From: Corylus avellana
Taxonomy: Eukaryota; Streptophyta; Magnoliopsida; Fagales; Betulaceae
Direction: 5' to 3'
NCBI RefSeq assembly: GCF_901000735.1
Contig: NC_081543.1
Coordinates: forward strand, 17,822,457 to 17,886,456
DNA length: 64,000 nt
Every line of letters starts with the position of its first letter. The stretch's first letter is position 1. Below the pieces are notes generated by a model. The model saw nothing but the letters and a program-made list of their open reading frames with translations, ran no database searches and was not told the origin of the DNA. Made by a program: the position numbers and the translations under genes. Shown piece by piece: positions 22,131 through 34,803 of this stretch.

Positions 22131-22332
22131 TGTTAGAATAATGGAGAGATATAGAAGAATGAAAGAATAATAGAGAGCGGAAGCATACAAGAGACTACAT
22201 TATATTGAGTAGTGTAAAATGAATGAATATAGAGGCCTTTTTTTGTAGAGAGGCTATGAGTGATAGGCAAGTAACCGTATACTAATTAAGTTAGGGAATA
22301 AACCCTAGAATAATATATAAAATATTCTAACA
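22131..22332 (-). mobile_element. 202-bp copia-type LTR
   Basis: The sequence begins TGTTAGAATAATGG and ends ATATTCTAACA on the plus strand, an inverted pair as in LTR ends. On the minus strand the LTR start is directly preceded by a polypurine tract GAGTTTGAGGAGGGA, so it is a 3' LTR of a minus-oriented element. No target duplication is visible. Confidence 0.65.
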
Positions 22333-23254
22333 TCCCTCCTCAAACTCAATGTATAAAATTGATGTTGGAAAAATAAAGGAAAAGATTTTTTTTTTTTTTT
22401 TTTTTTGCCTAAAAAGTTGCCGGAGTGGTGGCCGGAGGCCGAGAGCGGCGGTAGGCTATGGCAACAGGCTGTTTTCTGGTTGCTGGCGGACTTGGGCCAA
22501 CTTGATGGAGTTGAGTCTTGAATTGGAGCCTTATAAGCTAGATTGGGCCAATTTAATTAGGCCAAAACCCATGGACCATTGTAATGGTTGACCCGAAATT
22601 ATATAAACCGGGTCTAACCCGATGGATCGGGTTGACAAATTTGGACAGGTTTGGAGAGTTTGACCCAGTGACCTGGTTTAGGAAAACGGTTTTAGACTGG
22701 GTTGGAGAAATGATTTGAACCCAATGACCTAAGTTGGAACCAGTTTTGGATTGGGTCGGATGCCTTGTATGGATCCGGTTCGAGTTGATGAATTGAACCG
22801 AACCGGATTTGAAACCCGCTGGGTCGGATTGAAGAGTGGGCCGGTTTAATTGGGCCAAATATGCCTGAAAACCCATGGACCGATTAAGGATGGTCTGACC
22901 CGATTTGAGACGAGGTTCTAACCCGTTGAATCGGGTTGAAAATGGTTGGATCAGGATAATATTGATTTTCTTCTTCTTTTTTCTTTCGGAGCTAACACGT
23001 GGCAAAGGGCTAGGGTTGACGTGGCGACACCTCTGGAGTAAGGAGGAGAAGCACCTAGCGCGCGTGGTGCACACGCCAGACGCTGCGGCTACTCGCCGCG
23101 TGTGCATCTCATGCGCCAATAAGGTTGTTGGCACATACATATGGCAAAAATGGTCAATAACTAGGTGATGGAATAGCATTAATGAATTTAGAGTAAGAAT
23201 AGCATTTTCCTTTCTGAAACTATGAGTAGTTGTTATAAAGAAAGTTGCTAAAAC
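22333..23254 (-). mobile_element. Internal remnant of a non-autonomous retroelement
   Basis: Right of the LTR, GC-richer sequence has many CGGGTTGA/GGATCCGG-like words and two similar ~80-base segments about 300 bases apart (near 22545 and 22847), each including AAACCCATGGACC. No gag or pol is seen. 22980-23120 is GC-rich with no convincing ORF. Confidence 0.4.
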
Positions 23255-23369
23255 CTTCTGTATCTGTAGGAGAAGGTGCTTGAAGGTTCAAGTCCTGTCA
23301 TTACCACAGAATGAATGTACCCTGGGTCATGCCACCCAAAGTCCTTTGCTGGACTTGATAAAGTTGAAC
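23255..23369 (-). pseudogene. Orphan PAP exon 5
   Basis: This 115-base exon is homologous to exon 5 of the neighbouring PAP gene (25981-26095). It has the same length, flanking AG and GT, and an open frame including KDFGWHDPGYIHS. Intron sequence on its right (to about 23520) is also homologous to that gene's intron 4. It is what is left here of a second PAP copy downstream of the main one. Confidence 0.85.
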
Positions 23370-23805
23370 CTGTCAATTTCAGAACAAAGGGACAAAATCT
23401 AAGAATAAGATAGAGGAAGGAAAAGGGTATATATATGGTTACCTATATCTACGCAATTTCAGGTTTGAACTTTACTAAAATATGTTGCATTGGCTGCCAT
23501 ATGCTGTAATTGCCCCCTTTTTCACATGATGTTCACAAAAATAAAAAATAAAAAATAAATAAATAAATAACAAAGGTTGTCTAAAGAGAAGGGCTCTAAC
23601 AAAAAGTAGTGTATATATACAAACTTGACCAACAAAAAGTAGTGTATATATACAAACTGCCCCCTTTTTTTTTTTAAGAAGGACTGATCCAAGGGGTTTG
23701 TTGGGAGTGACACATCAGTTTTGTGATATAAAAATATAATTTCTAGTATTAGTTTTATGCGTGCATCATATATATGAAGCATTGGAGAGACATTCATGTA
23801 CTTAC

Positions 23806-26800
23806 TTGATTTGGGAACTTGTCAAAGGAAAAGCCACCCATACCAATAATTGCATGGACTGGGGCACTATAATTGTTGTGATCATATACGTCTATCCCAC
23901 TTTCATCTTTTTTAGGAGAGGCCTTGCATTCTTTTTGGAAAACCGAGCAAGATCTCTCATAATTATGAACATGGCCAAAGAGAACCAAATCAACCTGCAC
24001 ATAAATAGCAACCCAATTAATTTATTTCTAACCACGTCAAGCAAGGGATCAAAGAGCTCATCATTTCACATTGAAAAAATTAAGGAATATGGCTACTTAG
24101 GAGTAATTTTAAAAGGCTGCTTGTGTCCTACTAAGAATGATGTGGCTATTAAAATCACCATTTGATCAAAATTCAGTAATGATCAATTACAAACCCAATG
24201 GTGATTTTAATAGCCACATCATTCTTAGTAGGACATAAGTAAGATACAAGTAGGTTACCTAGAATTACTGGTCAAAACGACTTACTTTGTTTTCCAAGAG
24301 TAATGGTTCTACTTCCTTAGTAAATTGATCATCCACGTTAAGGTATCCTTCTCCGGACGAATACATGGGTCTATGTCTACAATTTACAGATAAATTATAT
24401 TAGGATAAATTACACTTATGATATCCCCTCAAACTACTATCCTATTTTGACGGAAGGAGTCAAACATGAATCATTTATGGTAATGTTTCTTGATGTTTTT
24501 GTTTTGAAAAGGGTAAACAAAACGAAGAAGGAAAAAAAACGTTATCAAACAAAGCCAGTGTTAGTATATGTAAAATTCACTTACCCTGTGAAAACTAACC
24601 AAGGAGTTTTTGATCGATCGACGGAAGCCATGTCATTTTTCATCCACTCATACTGAAAGATTTTGCATATATTTGAAAGAAGGTGATATCATATTAGATT
24701 AGGAGGTAACAAACACAAAGGACATAAAGCTTTTGATTAATCTAACCTGCTCAGAGTTTTGTGTCCAATTATGCTCAGTTGAAATCACTGTGAAGTGAAC
24801 ACTTCCTTGTTCTATGGAATACCATGGCTTATCCTTTCCTGATGTTGGCATGGGAAAGTAAGTTTCATAAGGAATTCCACATTCTCCTCCTGAATCAGTT
24901 AATGTATATATTGATCCCGAATCGTCGTAATCTCTGAAAAAGGGAAAGAAAAAAAAAGTGCAAATATAAAAGCAAATTGGAGCAGAGGTTATAAGTTTTA
25001 ACCTGTCTGTTATTCACCTCTTATTACAATTAAATATTTCGCGTACCCACATATAATGAATAGTATTATAATATAATTTAAATTAATTAATAAATCAATC
25101 AAATCCTCTAATATATTCTAACAAGACTGACTTAAAAAAAAACAATACTTATTAAAGTATGCAGATGACAAAGGTACCTCTCATGGTTTCCAATTGCAGT
25201 CATATAAGAAACTCGTGACGCTACAAAGCCTATTTGTTGAAGGAAAAAATCCCATTCAACTAAAAAGCCAGTGGCATAGCTTATATCTCCAATGTGAAAG
25301 ATTGAATCTACCTTGTTAGAATCTACTTCATCTGCGATGGCATCAGTCACTGAAAGGGACCCTGGCTATATATGTATCACAAAACAATAATAATAATAAT
25401 AATAACAATAAATTTTTTTTAAAAAAATACAGAGGTCAATATATTTGTGTTTCAAGAAGTAAAAGACGAAAATCACCATAATGCACTGTTATTATCATGT
25501 TATTAATGTAAGATTTCTTCATTTTGGAATTTGCTTAAACAAGAAAACCATGAAGATTTTGTGAAAACAAATTAAATTTTGGGTCTTTCTATATTTGCAG
25601 CAGCAAATGCATCCTGTCCTTAATTACCTGAATGAAGTGCTCGGCAGAAGCATCACGAGGAGCCTTTCCCATATCCCCATATGCTATGAACCTGAGCTCA
25701 TCTGATCCTCCCGCAGGTGGAGTTCTAGATTGGATTTGTTCACTCCAACCGGCTGAGTCACTGCATGAAGTATGTGCTTTTTAATAAATAAAAGTATGAG
25801 AAATGCCTATTTCCATTAATTTGACATCTATCTCGTATGCATTTCCAATGAGTTAGCATGTTTCATCCACCATTGTTTTTTTTCTTTTTTCTTTTTTAAA
25901 TTAATGTACGCTAGATGGACGCTAGAATGCACAGAAACATTTCTCTACAAATATATGTGACGGAAGTTGTGACAATGTACCTTCCATATTTGTAGGAGAA
26001 GGTGCTTGAAGGTTCTAGTCCTGTCATTACTGCAGAATGAATGTATCCTGGGTCATGCCACCCAAAATCCTTTGCTGGACTTGGTGATGAACTTGCTATC
26101 AAATTCAGAAAATAGGGGAAAAATCTAAGTAGAATATAAGAGGAAGGAAAACGGTAGCTATATACTTATATGAATGGTGACTGCCATATGTAATTGGCCT
26201 CCTTTGTAAATGATGTTCACAAAGAAAAAAACAAAAGGTATGTTGAGGAACTCACAACACATGTGATCTTGTGTAAATGTGGTAACTTGTGAGGGCAGTG
26301 TATTTCCGTCTCCATATTGTACTTGTTGAGGCTCCATGTCTCCACTAACCCATGTTAATCTCATCTGCATCACAAATCATCAAATTAGAATAATGCTTCA
26401 CATGGTTTAAACCAGCCCCATGATGCACATTTAATTATAATATCAGCAGAAACCGATGCACCTTCGCTTGGATTAGGGTTTGACAATTTTTTTAATTTTG
26501 TTAAATTAAGAAGCTGTTTCTTTCTTTTATATATATATATATATATATCACTCTCTCCTCTCAAAAAATAAAGTGGAAGAAATCTTCAAAAATAAAATAG
26601 TAAAAATATATAGTTAAAAATACACTAGGCGACTTAGGCGTTTCTCAACTTAATCCACTTACCCTTAAGCAATTGTAGTCTTCAAAACGACCATTTTAGG
26701 CTTTTAGCGACTATTCGGCCAATCCATTTATTTGACCTATTTTCAAAGATTAGATTTTATCTTGTACCGTAATGTTTATACCAGATGTCGGGGTGCCACA

Positions 26801-28413
26801 CTTGCCACTCTTTTTGTGTTACCTTTTCTTTTATGAATGGAAATCTCAATAAAGAAGGTGACTCACTGAGGTTCCAATTGAATCTATATTTGAGATATGT
26901 CCATATAAAGGCTTCTTTGGATTGGCAAAATTGATGCGGTGTGATCTTGCCAAAACGCAAGGCGTATCAAATCCCCCGCCAAAGAAGACGAATTCGATGT
27001 CGGTTCTGATGTTAATGACATGAAATGTTAACTTCCCTGTGCAGCTGGTCACCACACTTTTACTCTTCCTACTTTTCTTGTGATGCTTCTTCTTGCAACT
27101 CAGGTAGTCTGGATCTTTACTCATGAACATCGCCTGCAAATTTTATATATATATATTAGCAATTAGCAAATATAGAACTCCGAATATCCCAAAAAGCTTA
27201 AACGGATAAGAAATAATGAATTCAATCATTTAATTAATACTGCAGAGTGAGAGTTCTAATAAAAGTCTCATCACTTAGACTTATGCGGATTGGAATAATA
27301 AAATTCAAACTCTTCTCCTTAACACCTAAGTACCGATTTCTGCTGTAAGATTCTAAAGTCTAAAGTTAAAAGTAGGAAACATTTCATAAATAAAATAAAA
27401 AAAAATTAAACAACAGAATTTAATTATTTAGTGACTAATTGTCACTTGAATTGTTACTTCAATTTAAAGAGAATCGATAATAAAAATTATAGTATCTCTA
27501 ACAACTTTGTTGCATTGTAAAATAGGAATTCAAAAACATATTTGATCATCCTAGAAAATTAAACAGAGAAATGGGCAAAAATAAAGTACTCTAGAAAATT
27601 TAATTAACTGAATATTTCTAAAATTACTTATAAAGCCTAATCTCACTTAATAAGAAACTTATAGGAGACTTAATAAGTAACCAAACTTGAGGGTCTAACA
27701 TGGTATAATTGTATAGATAAGGCATGCATGCTGTTGATCATGCTGCTTCATTTGTTTTAAAGTAATTCTTTTTTTTATAAAAATTGCATTAAATAACCAT
27801 TGAAGAAACAAATTATAATATATTGTGTTTTACCTTGACGGGATAATGGCAGAGTAAAGGAAGATCGTCAAAATCGCCAGTTTGAATATAACCATAAGAA
27901 TAGTCCTGACAACTTTCTACACTGCATTTTCAAGAAAAGAGAATCAAACAATTAAATGGAGGAAGAAAAAACAAATCAGTTAGAGGAAAGTAAATTTTTT
28001 TTTTTTTTTTTTTTTGTTAAAAAAAATAAAATATCTTACTTAGAATGAGAAGGTGAAATCATGGCGACCCAGTCAGTCTCTGAAGGATGCAAAACTCTAC
28101 TAACGGTAACAGTGAGATATTCTTCATCTGCAAGGCTGGATTTCCGACTAACTTTGATTTTGATAGAAGGGTCTGTGATGTTGGAGCACTCCATCAATGT
28201 TCTTCTATTTAAGAGCCGAAAATCTGAGATTGCTGTGTGGTTTCTGTGCGTGGCCATGGAGTTTATATGTGAAGGGTGCAATGACCATGACGAAGAAGGA
28301 GAAGGATTAAGAAGGAAGGTGAGTAATATGATGAAGAATCTGGAAACCCAACTGGAAATGCTGTGCTCCATCAGAAAGCTGCAAAACTCTTTGGAATATG
28401 TTCGAATTTGCAT
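23806..28413 (-). CDS. Purple acid phosphatase family protein (PAP1/24/27-like), last exon not found
   Basis: Eleven exons on the minus strand keep one frame (603 codons): 28413-28040, 27921-27834, 27133-26867, 26364-26256, 26095-25981, 25760-25628, 25365-25178, 24933-24747, 24652-24585, 24376-24286, 23994-23806. All junctions are GT-AG. The N-terminus has a hydrophobic segment (FFIILLTFLLNP), likely a signal peptide. A fibronectin-like PAP domain follows (HVINIRTDIEFVFF, TWVSGD). The metallophosphatase part has GDMG, GDISY, GNHE, TGHRP and GHVHNYER. Plant members of this subgroup are often named probable inactive PAPs. The last exon's GTAAGT donor has no recognisable partner before 23370, so the C-terminal end is missing. 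The 38-bp inverted repeat lies in the last intron seen. Confidence 0.9.
24124..24235. mobile_element. Perfect 38-bp inverted repeat in a PAP intron (MITE-like)
   Basis: 24124-24161 and 24198-24235 are exact reverse complements, 36 bases apart, starting TGTCCTACTAAGAATG. It lies in the intron between the exons ending 24286 and starting 23994. The perfect match suggests a young foldback insertion. Confidence 0.8.
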
Positions 28414-28631
28414 AAAAAGAATTATGAGAATGATAATGATAATGATAATGCAGATTTTTCAGGTGCGAAAATAATGTGGTTATGAATCCAATATTTATGG
28501 AGAGTACATAAAGGAATATTCTTATACAAGTATACTATTGAGGGCTGCTAGACATCCCAACATTTTTTCTTAAATCTCTTTTCTCAAATGATCTGGACCT
28601 TACATTCATTTAAGAAAAAAAATAATAATAT

Positions 28632-28821
28632 TGTTGAGAATAAGGTTGTATATTGAATCACAAAATATAATGTACAGAAGAGGCCTATATATAGGCGAAT
28701 AATACAGACCTAGTAGAATAAGGAAATGAATAATACAGACCTAGTAGAATAAGGAAAGGTAAACCTAGTAACCCTAGAATACCAAAGAAGGTAAATAATA
28801 ATAATATAATATTATCTAACA
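28632..28821 (-). mobile_element. 190-bp copia 3' LTR
   Basis: On the minus strand it starts TGTTAGATAATA after the polypurine GTGGGGGGC and ends TTCTCAACA. It directly follows the RNase H remnant at 28835-29304. Confidence 0.75.
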
Positions 28822-28834
28822 GCCCCCCACAAGC

Positions 28835-29304
28835 TCAAGGTGGAGTGCGAGAGACCAACTTGAGGTTGGACACAAGATCACAAAAACGTCCTGGACTTTG
28901 TAAAGATGTCTGCGAGCTGATCACGGGACGTGACAGAATGAAGTTGTAGTGAGCCCTGAAGAAGATGATGACGAACAAAATGACAATCAATCTCAATATG
29001 TTTTGTCCGTTCATGAAAAACATCATTATGAGCAATCTGAATAGCACTCTTATTATCACAGTATACAGGAGTAGCATAAGAAAGAGAGACACCCATATCT
29101 TGTAACAACCATCGCAACCAAAGAAGCTCCGCGGTAGTGTCAGCTAGAGCACGATATTCTGCCTCTGTGCTAGATCGAGCAACAACAGTCTGTTTCTTAC
29201 TTCGCCAAGAAATAAGCGAGGTGCCAAGTAGAAAACAATAACCAGTGGTAGAGCGACGATCTGTTGGATCACCCGCCCAATCAGCATCAGTATAAGCATG
29301 CAGC
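28835..29304 (-). pseudogene. Copia RNase H 3' fragment
   Basis: On the minus strand the segment encodes the end of a copia polyprotein, including PVYCDNKSAIQIAHN, ERTKHIEIDCHFVR and DQLADIFTKS. The first part at about 29120-29300 is in another frame. Nothing upstream of RNase H is present, so only the 3' tip of a copia element survives. The matching site in block A (near 20300) has no insertion. Confidence 0.8.
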
Positions 29305-30590
29305 TGTAAAGTAATAAATCTATTTATTTATTGAATGGAACAGATCATTTGGAAAAAAGAATTTGGAAAAAAGTGTTAAAAGAAAGTGTTGTTTTTTTTT
29401 TTTTTTCTACTTATTTTTAAGGTTGATTCAATGCAACTATGTTTTGTGTATTTGCTGTTGATTGAAGATCAATAAGTATGACCGTGTTATACTTATAATT
29501 ATGATTGTCGATAGATACAGAGAGATTTGAATGCATGAGATACGTACATAATTCAAATCATACAACAAAAGATTATGATAAAAGTTGTGTGTTATCTTGG
29601 GGGCGATGGGATGACAATTACTTTATTTTGCAACAGAGGCAGACTTTGGTATGGGTAGGAGCCAAGGGCCAAAAATATTAGTGGGTAGGGGCCAATAGGC
29701 AAAAAAAAAAAAAAACTACCTTATAATTTGTTTTTTTACCTTACAATTTTCTTTTTCCCCTTACAATTTTTTTTTTTCTCCTTGTGTTGGGGTGCCATGA
29801 CCAACACCAGCCACCCCCAGCTCCGTCACTATAACTCTTATTTTGTGTTACTTTATACGGTTTAGGGTCTTGAGTTTGCAATTTTAAAAAATACGATCTA
29901 AAAATAGTGACGGAGCTGGAAGAGAAACCTGAAGGACCTCCCAAGGTGGAAGATCTAAGCCTGTCGGTTTTGGGTAAGTGGGAAAACAGAGGAGAAGACG
30001 GTTTGGGTATTTAACTTCGGAATTTCTTGACGGCACTTCCTTTAGAGTTAAAAAACCTTAACGTGAAATCCCAGCCTTCAAACCAAACTACCACAGATAT
30101 GCGGTAGTTTGGTTTGCCACAGGTAAGCCCAGTCCACGTTGGGTAGTCATACAAAAACTATTGGGTGAAATGTGAATAGTGATCTTTCCTGGCATGCAAA
30201 CAACTCAACACGTGTCACAACAACTAACCTTCTGGGGACCACAGTCTTGAGCATCCACCTGTAGCTTCGCTAAACCATAAACAGGTTGCACAATGGGTGA
30301 CAAAAAGTTGAAGGGTATTAAAAGAGCTTGAAATTGAGATGAAAAATAGATCTAAAATAATTTTTTAGAAAAAAAGTTTTAACTTTTTTTAGCATTTGAT
30401 TAAAAGTAAAAAAGTTAAATAAATATTTTTAAAATTTTTTACCAAATATATATACTAGCTTGCTTAAAAAATACTTTTACTACTTAAGTATTGAGTGGTT
30501 TGGTTATTGGGCTTGAATTTTAGTTGCTTAGTAACTCGGTGACCATATTTAATTTAAAAATATTGTGAATGTTCTTTGAGGTATATAAAA
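29305..30590. other. PAP upstream spacer, copy B
   Basis: AT-rich, matching block A inverted, no gene. It contains the imperfect copy of the hairpin at 30081-30116. Confidence 0.5.
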
Positions 30591-30891
30591 ATAACAAATA
30601 GGTCACTAAACTTAAATTTGTTTATTTTTGCAGAAACGTAACACATGTTACCTATAATACATGTTTGTATTTGACGGTTTTTGCAAAAAATAAAATAGAT
30701 TTAAGTTTAGTGGCCTATTTGTTTTGAACTGGACTACCGTAATGATCAAAAAAGTGGGCATTTGAAAGTAAGGACCCCCCAAAAAAAAAAACTTAATGGG
30801 TATGGCCCAAAAAAACTTAAGAATAGGGCCAAAAAATTTAAAAATAGGGTCCATTTTTATTTTATTTATTTATTTTAGTGCCAAATGACTA

Positions 30892-30922
30892 NNNNNNNNN
30901 NNNNNNNNNNNNNNNNNNNNNN
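30892..30922. other. Assembly gap (31 N)
   Basis: A short gap lying at a poly-G/C tract that is complete in block A near 17942. Confidence 1.
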
Positions 30923-32924
30923 GGGGGGGGCATGGCCTACCCCGATCCCCCACCCTCCGTCACTACTCATAATCTGATTAGTGTTGACATAGCCTTTAAG
31001 AGTTTTCATAAAAAAAAAAAAAACAAAAACAAAAGTTAGATAGAAGTTGGGAGCAATGACATATTTTTTAATTTTCATACCACCTAAAGATCTCAAAACA
31101 TTTTTATACCACTTGAAACTTTTTGCACTCAGTTTAACCGTATGGACTAAATTTACATTTTTCTCTTTTTTAAGATTCTAATCCGTATAGAAAATATTTT
31201 GGCATGAAAGTACCCCATCAAAAAAAGAGGTTAAAAGGACGTGCCATCCTCAATTAAAATTGTAGAATGCTAGATGTTCTCCTGGTCCTAGGAGAATATT
31301 ATTTTCTAAAAACCTTGTGAGAAAATAAGGGTCATCTTCTTTCTTTTTTTTAAGAATATTATCTACCCAGGATTAGGAAAACAATAGGAGAACACTTAGC
31401 GTTTCTAATTAAAATAGAGAATGCTATGTGCTCTTCTGGAATTCTCCTAGTGCTCTTTTAGTCCTAGGTGGATATTACTTTCTAAAAAACAAAGGAAGGA
31501 AAGGAAAAAATATAAAAAAACACCCCAAACTAACGGTCATTTGCAATAGAGCTCTATAATGTTCAAAAGGTACTAAAGTAGTCCATCAAATTATCAAAGT
31601 GTATAAAAAAGGCCACATTTTTTTATATTCCTATAATACTCATATTCTTTTAGGGGGGAAAAAAAAAAGTTAATAAAAAAAAACTATTTTTTAATGAAAA
31701 AAAAAAACACAATTGGCAAATAAATACAAAAAATAAAAAAAAAATAAGAAAAGGAATAAAAAAAATAACTATTCTAGTTTGCCAAAATTACAAATCACTC
31801 ATACAGTATAAAAAATATGGATAAATACAAAATCAAACCCTGTGGTTGACCTAAATTACAAATCGTTCCATGTCGTATGAAAGTGAAATAAGAGATTCAT
31901 GGGATATGCCAAACAAAAAAAAAAATTAGGCCCTAGAGTCGAGTTCTGTTAAATTTCACGTCAACACCAATAAAAATCGTGACACGTGCCATTCTGAATA
32001 AAAAATATAAATATATTAAACTAAAAAAAAAAAAAAAAAAAGGGCCACCGCTTTCCTTTTTCTTTTTCTTTTTTTTTTAAAAAAAAAAATAGTTGTTTAT
32101 TTTATTAATTTTTTATTTTAGTTTTTAAAACAATAAGGGCATTATAGGAATATTAAAAAAAAGTGTGGCATTTTTGACACACTTTGGTAATTTGATGGGT
32201 TACTTCAGCACCTTTTGATTATGAGCCTCTTTAAAAAATAGATGTTAGTTTAAGAGGCTTTTTTATATGTTTCCCAAAAAGAAACTTCTCTTATTTCTCT
32301 CGCCTGGGTATGGAGATGGAGATGTGCTTATACTTACACCATTCATAATAACAACTCGTTTTAAGCCGTAATGATCATGATCCCATCAGAACTCCGTAGT
32401 TAAGCGAACTTATGCGATAATAGTACCAGGATAGGTGAAGAGAGAGAGCAAAAGCATGAAAGGACTATTTATAGTATTATGATTTAAGTATTATAGAGAC
32501 CTCTATTTATAGAGAGGATATAAGTGATGGGCAACTAAATCTAAGGAAACCGTAGAATAGTTGTTTGTTGCTGCATTAGGGTTTTCCAACTTCAACTTGG
32601 ATTTCTAGAAAACCCTAGTTCCATTCGTATGAGACCATCTACCGTTCAAATGTGGAACGCTATTGCAGATTTGTCATAATAAGGTTTTCTACTTCAGCAA
32701 GGAAACCTAATTCTCAGTTGCTTATATATAGGACTCTATAGAGCACGATTTTTCTAAGCAACTAAGAGGAAAAATTTTATATTGTGCTAAGAGAGGATTA
32801 TCAGTATTCAGAACTTCAAAATATTTTCTCTTAGAGTGTTGATGTGTTTGAGATGTCAATTCGTTCATCTAAGATAAGAAGTCTACCGGAGGATCCAATA
32901 AAGGAGAATTACTTCAAGAATGTT
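30923..32924 (-). repeat. Block B2: inverted copy of ~15785-17955
   Basis: Third copy of the MITE, A/T-tract repeat, 5S-like module (32367-32438) and LTR-like sequence. It stops inside the LTR-like sequence at the next gap. Confidence 0.8.
32367..32438 (+). repeat. 5S rRNA-derived module (block B)
   Basis: Same truncated 5S-like segment as at 16271-16342 (minus) and 41794-41868: GATCCCATCAGAACTCCG followed by AGTTAAGCG and TAGTACCAGGAT. Confidence 0.7.
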
Positions 32925-33024
32925 NNNNNNNNNNNNNNNNNNNNNNNNNNNNNNNNNNNNNNNNNNNNNNNNNNNNNNNNNNNNNNNNNNNNNNNNNNNN
33001 NNNNNNNNNNNNNNNNNNNNNNNN
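32925..33024. other. Assembly gap (100 N)
   Basis: In the other copy the two flanks are joined by about 6.2 kb (42357-48591), so the gap may hide that much sequence or a haplotype deletion. Confidence 1.
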
Positions 33025-33181
33025 AAAGATGTAAGAGGTATGGTATTCAAAGAGAACTTGATCAGTTAAAAAGTAGAAGAGAATAAACCAGATGAAAACA
33101 CAGACATCTCATTTAGTTTCTGAATTCAAAATTTAGGCCCATGAGCACACAAGATGGAGATTGTAGTCTTGAGTTCAAGAT

Positions 33182-33461
33182 TGTTAAATTACCAGTTGTC
33201 TCAAAAGCTAAGTTGATAGGAAGAAGTAAATTTAATCACTTAACCATTACTTTAACACTTTCCCTCACGTGTGAGTTCAAACTCCATTTTTAATAGGTGA
33301 GGCCCAATACATGGAATATTTAATTTAAATGGGGTGAATTGACAGAATCAAGGATCTATCCTAGGACCTTTGGCTCTGATACCATGTTAAATCACCAGTT
33401 GTCCTAAAAAATTAAGCTGATAGGAAAAGATAAATTTAGCCACTTAACCATTACTTTAACA
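33182..33461 (-). mobile_element. TRIM-type miniature LTR retroelement (D1)
   Basis: Two ~77-base LTRs (33182-33257 and 33385-33461) begin TGTTAAA and end TTTAACA on the minus strand. The primer site TGGTATCAGAGCC (minus, 33384-33372) directly follows the 5' LTR, and a purine tract GTGAGGGAAAG precedes the 3' LTR. The interior is only ~127 bases and noncoding. No clear target duplication. Confidence 0.8.
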
Positions 33462-34800
33462 AAAACCCACAGTGTGCATTTGTAACTTAAACAGAAGCCA
33501 ACTCTGAAATAGTTCAAGCTGGCTGACTAGAATTGAAAATAGACTTAAAACAGAAGCACTCTGTCATTAAAACTTTTGTTTTTTTTTTAAAAAAAAAAAA
33601 AATCTATAATTCCAAGCGTAGACAAATTCAAGTTTCCATTAATCCTAATCTAAATGTCTAATCTTGAAATGTCTTTGTTGAATGATGAGCACCATTTTAG
33701 CAGAAACCCTGTTATAAATGCTGTGATGGTGATCCAAAGCAGCTAGTGGCACAAATCCCACCAAAATGGTCAAGGAACTACATAGGGTGTGTTTGGCAAT
33801 GGACTTGCATAAGCCCCAATTTTTTGAAAAACATTCAACTCACAACATTTCAAAACTTCTATTTACTTTATATGACATCAATCACATCCAATCAAAAAGT
33901 CACTACACAAGTCCATTGCCAAACACACCCATAACATTGGTGATGATGCTTCCTATGTAAAATCGTATTGCTCAATATTAGGAGCACCTCTTCACTAACA
34001 TTACAATTAGCGACTAAGACATTAATTGTGCATAATCTTTGAGGGTGACCTGCTAGTACTCTTTCCAAAAGAAACAAAGGAATATATATAAGAGAAAAGA
34101 AATAGTAAAACCCCAACAAACTGCATGTATTATCACTCTACTTGAGTATACTAAGTTCTTTGCAATTTATGACTGCATCAGACAACTTGTTTACACTGTA
34201 GGTCCAAGCATATCGACAATGAGAACATCCAAGTCAAATAAAATATGACCACATTTGAACATATCTTGGACTTACTTGGCTCCGTCAAGTTTCACATATC
34301 ATCTAGAGGTAAAGCATTGTGAATGCAGCCACTTAAATGCAAGCACAAATACAGGCATCTAAGACAGTGCCCTGCATTTTGATAAGAACTCCACTTCCTC
34401 ATAGCTAATTAAAAACAAAGATAATCAAAACACCATATTTGCTAGCATGCAACATCACAGCCTAGTAAAAATTTATAGAGACATAGGCCTAGCAAGCATT
34501 AAACTCGATATCCATTTGAGCTAGCACCAAACTAAGTGGACATAACTTAAAAATTTAAAGACGTTAAAATATAATAAGATGCACATTAAAAATGAATATC
34601 AAGCCAAAAAAAAAAAGTTTCTTTCACGTGCCTTCACACCCGCCACCCCCAAAAGAATGATATACACTTAGTTGAGCATAATTATGTCAATGTAACCATA
34701 ACAATAAATGAATTAATTTTTTAGTTAACATAAACCTTAAATAAAGCAAACAGCTATCATGTTCAATAAATTCGAACCCAAAATCCAAATTGTTTACCCT
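33462..34800. other. Intergenic, D1
   Basis: No gene seen. 33776-33800 and 33893-33925 hold an inverted word (GTGTGTTTGGCAATGGACTT against its complement), probably a MITE of about 140 bases. Confidence 0.5.
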
Positions 34801-34803
34801 ACC

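Larger units (their letters stand above)
28058..30891 (-). repeat. Block B1: inverted copy of ~17950-20868
   Basis: Contains PAP exon 1 and upstream spacer matching 17950-20868 in reverse. It differs by a copia fragment insertion (28632-29304) and by lacking ~700 bases present at 19000-19720. Confidence 0.8.

Noticed and set aside
22553..23179. A 208-codon minus-strand ORF
   Set aside because: It runs through GC-rich repeat sequence and has no domain. More likely noncoding retroelement sequence.
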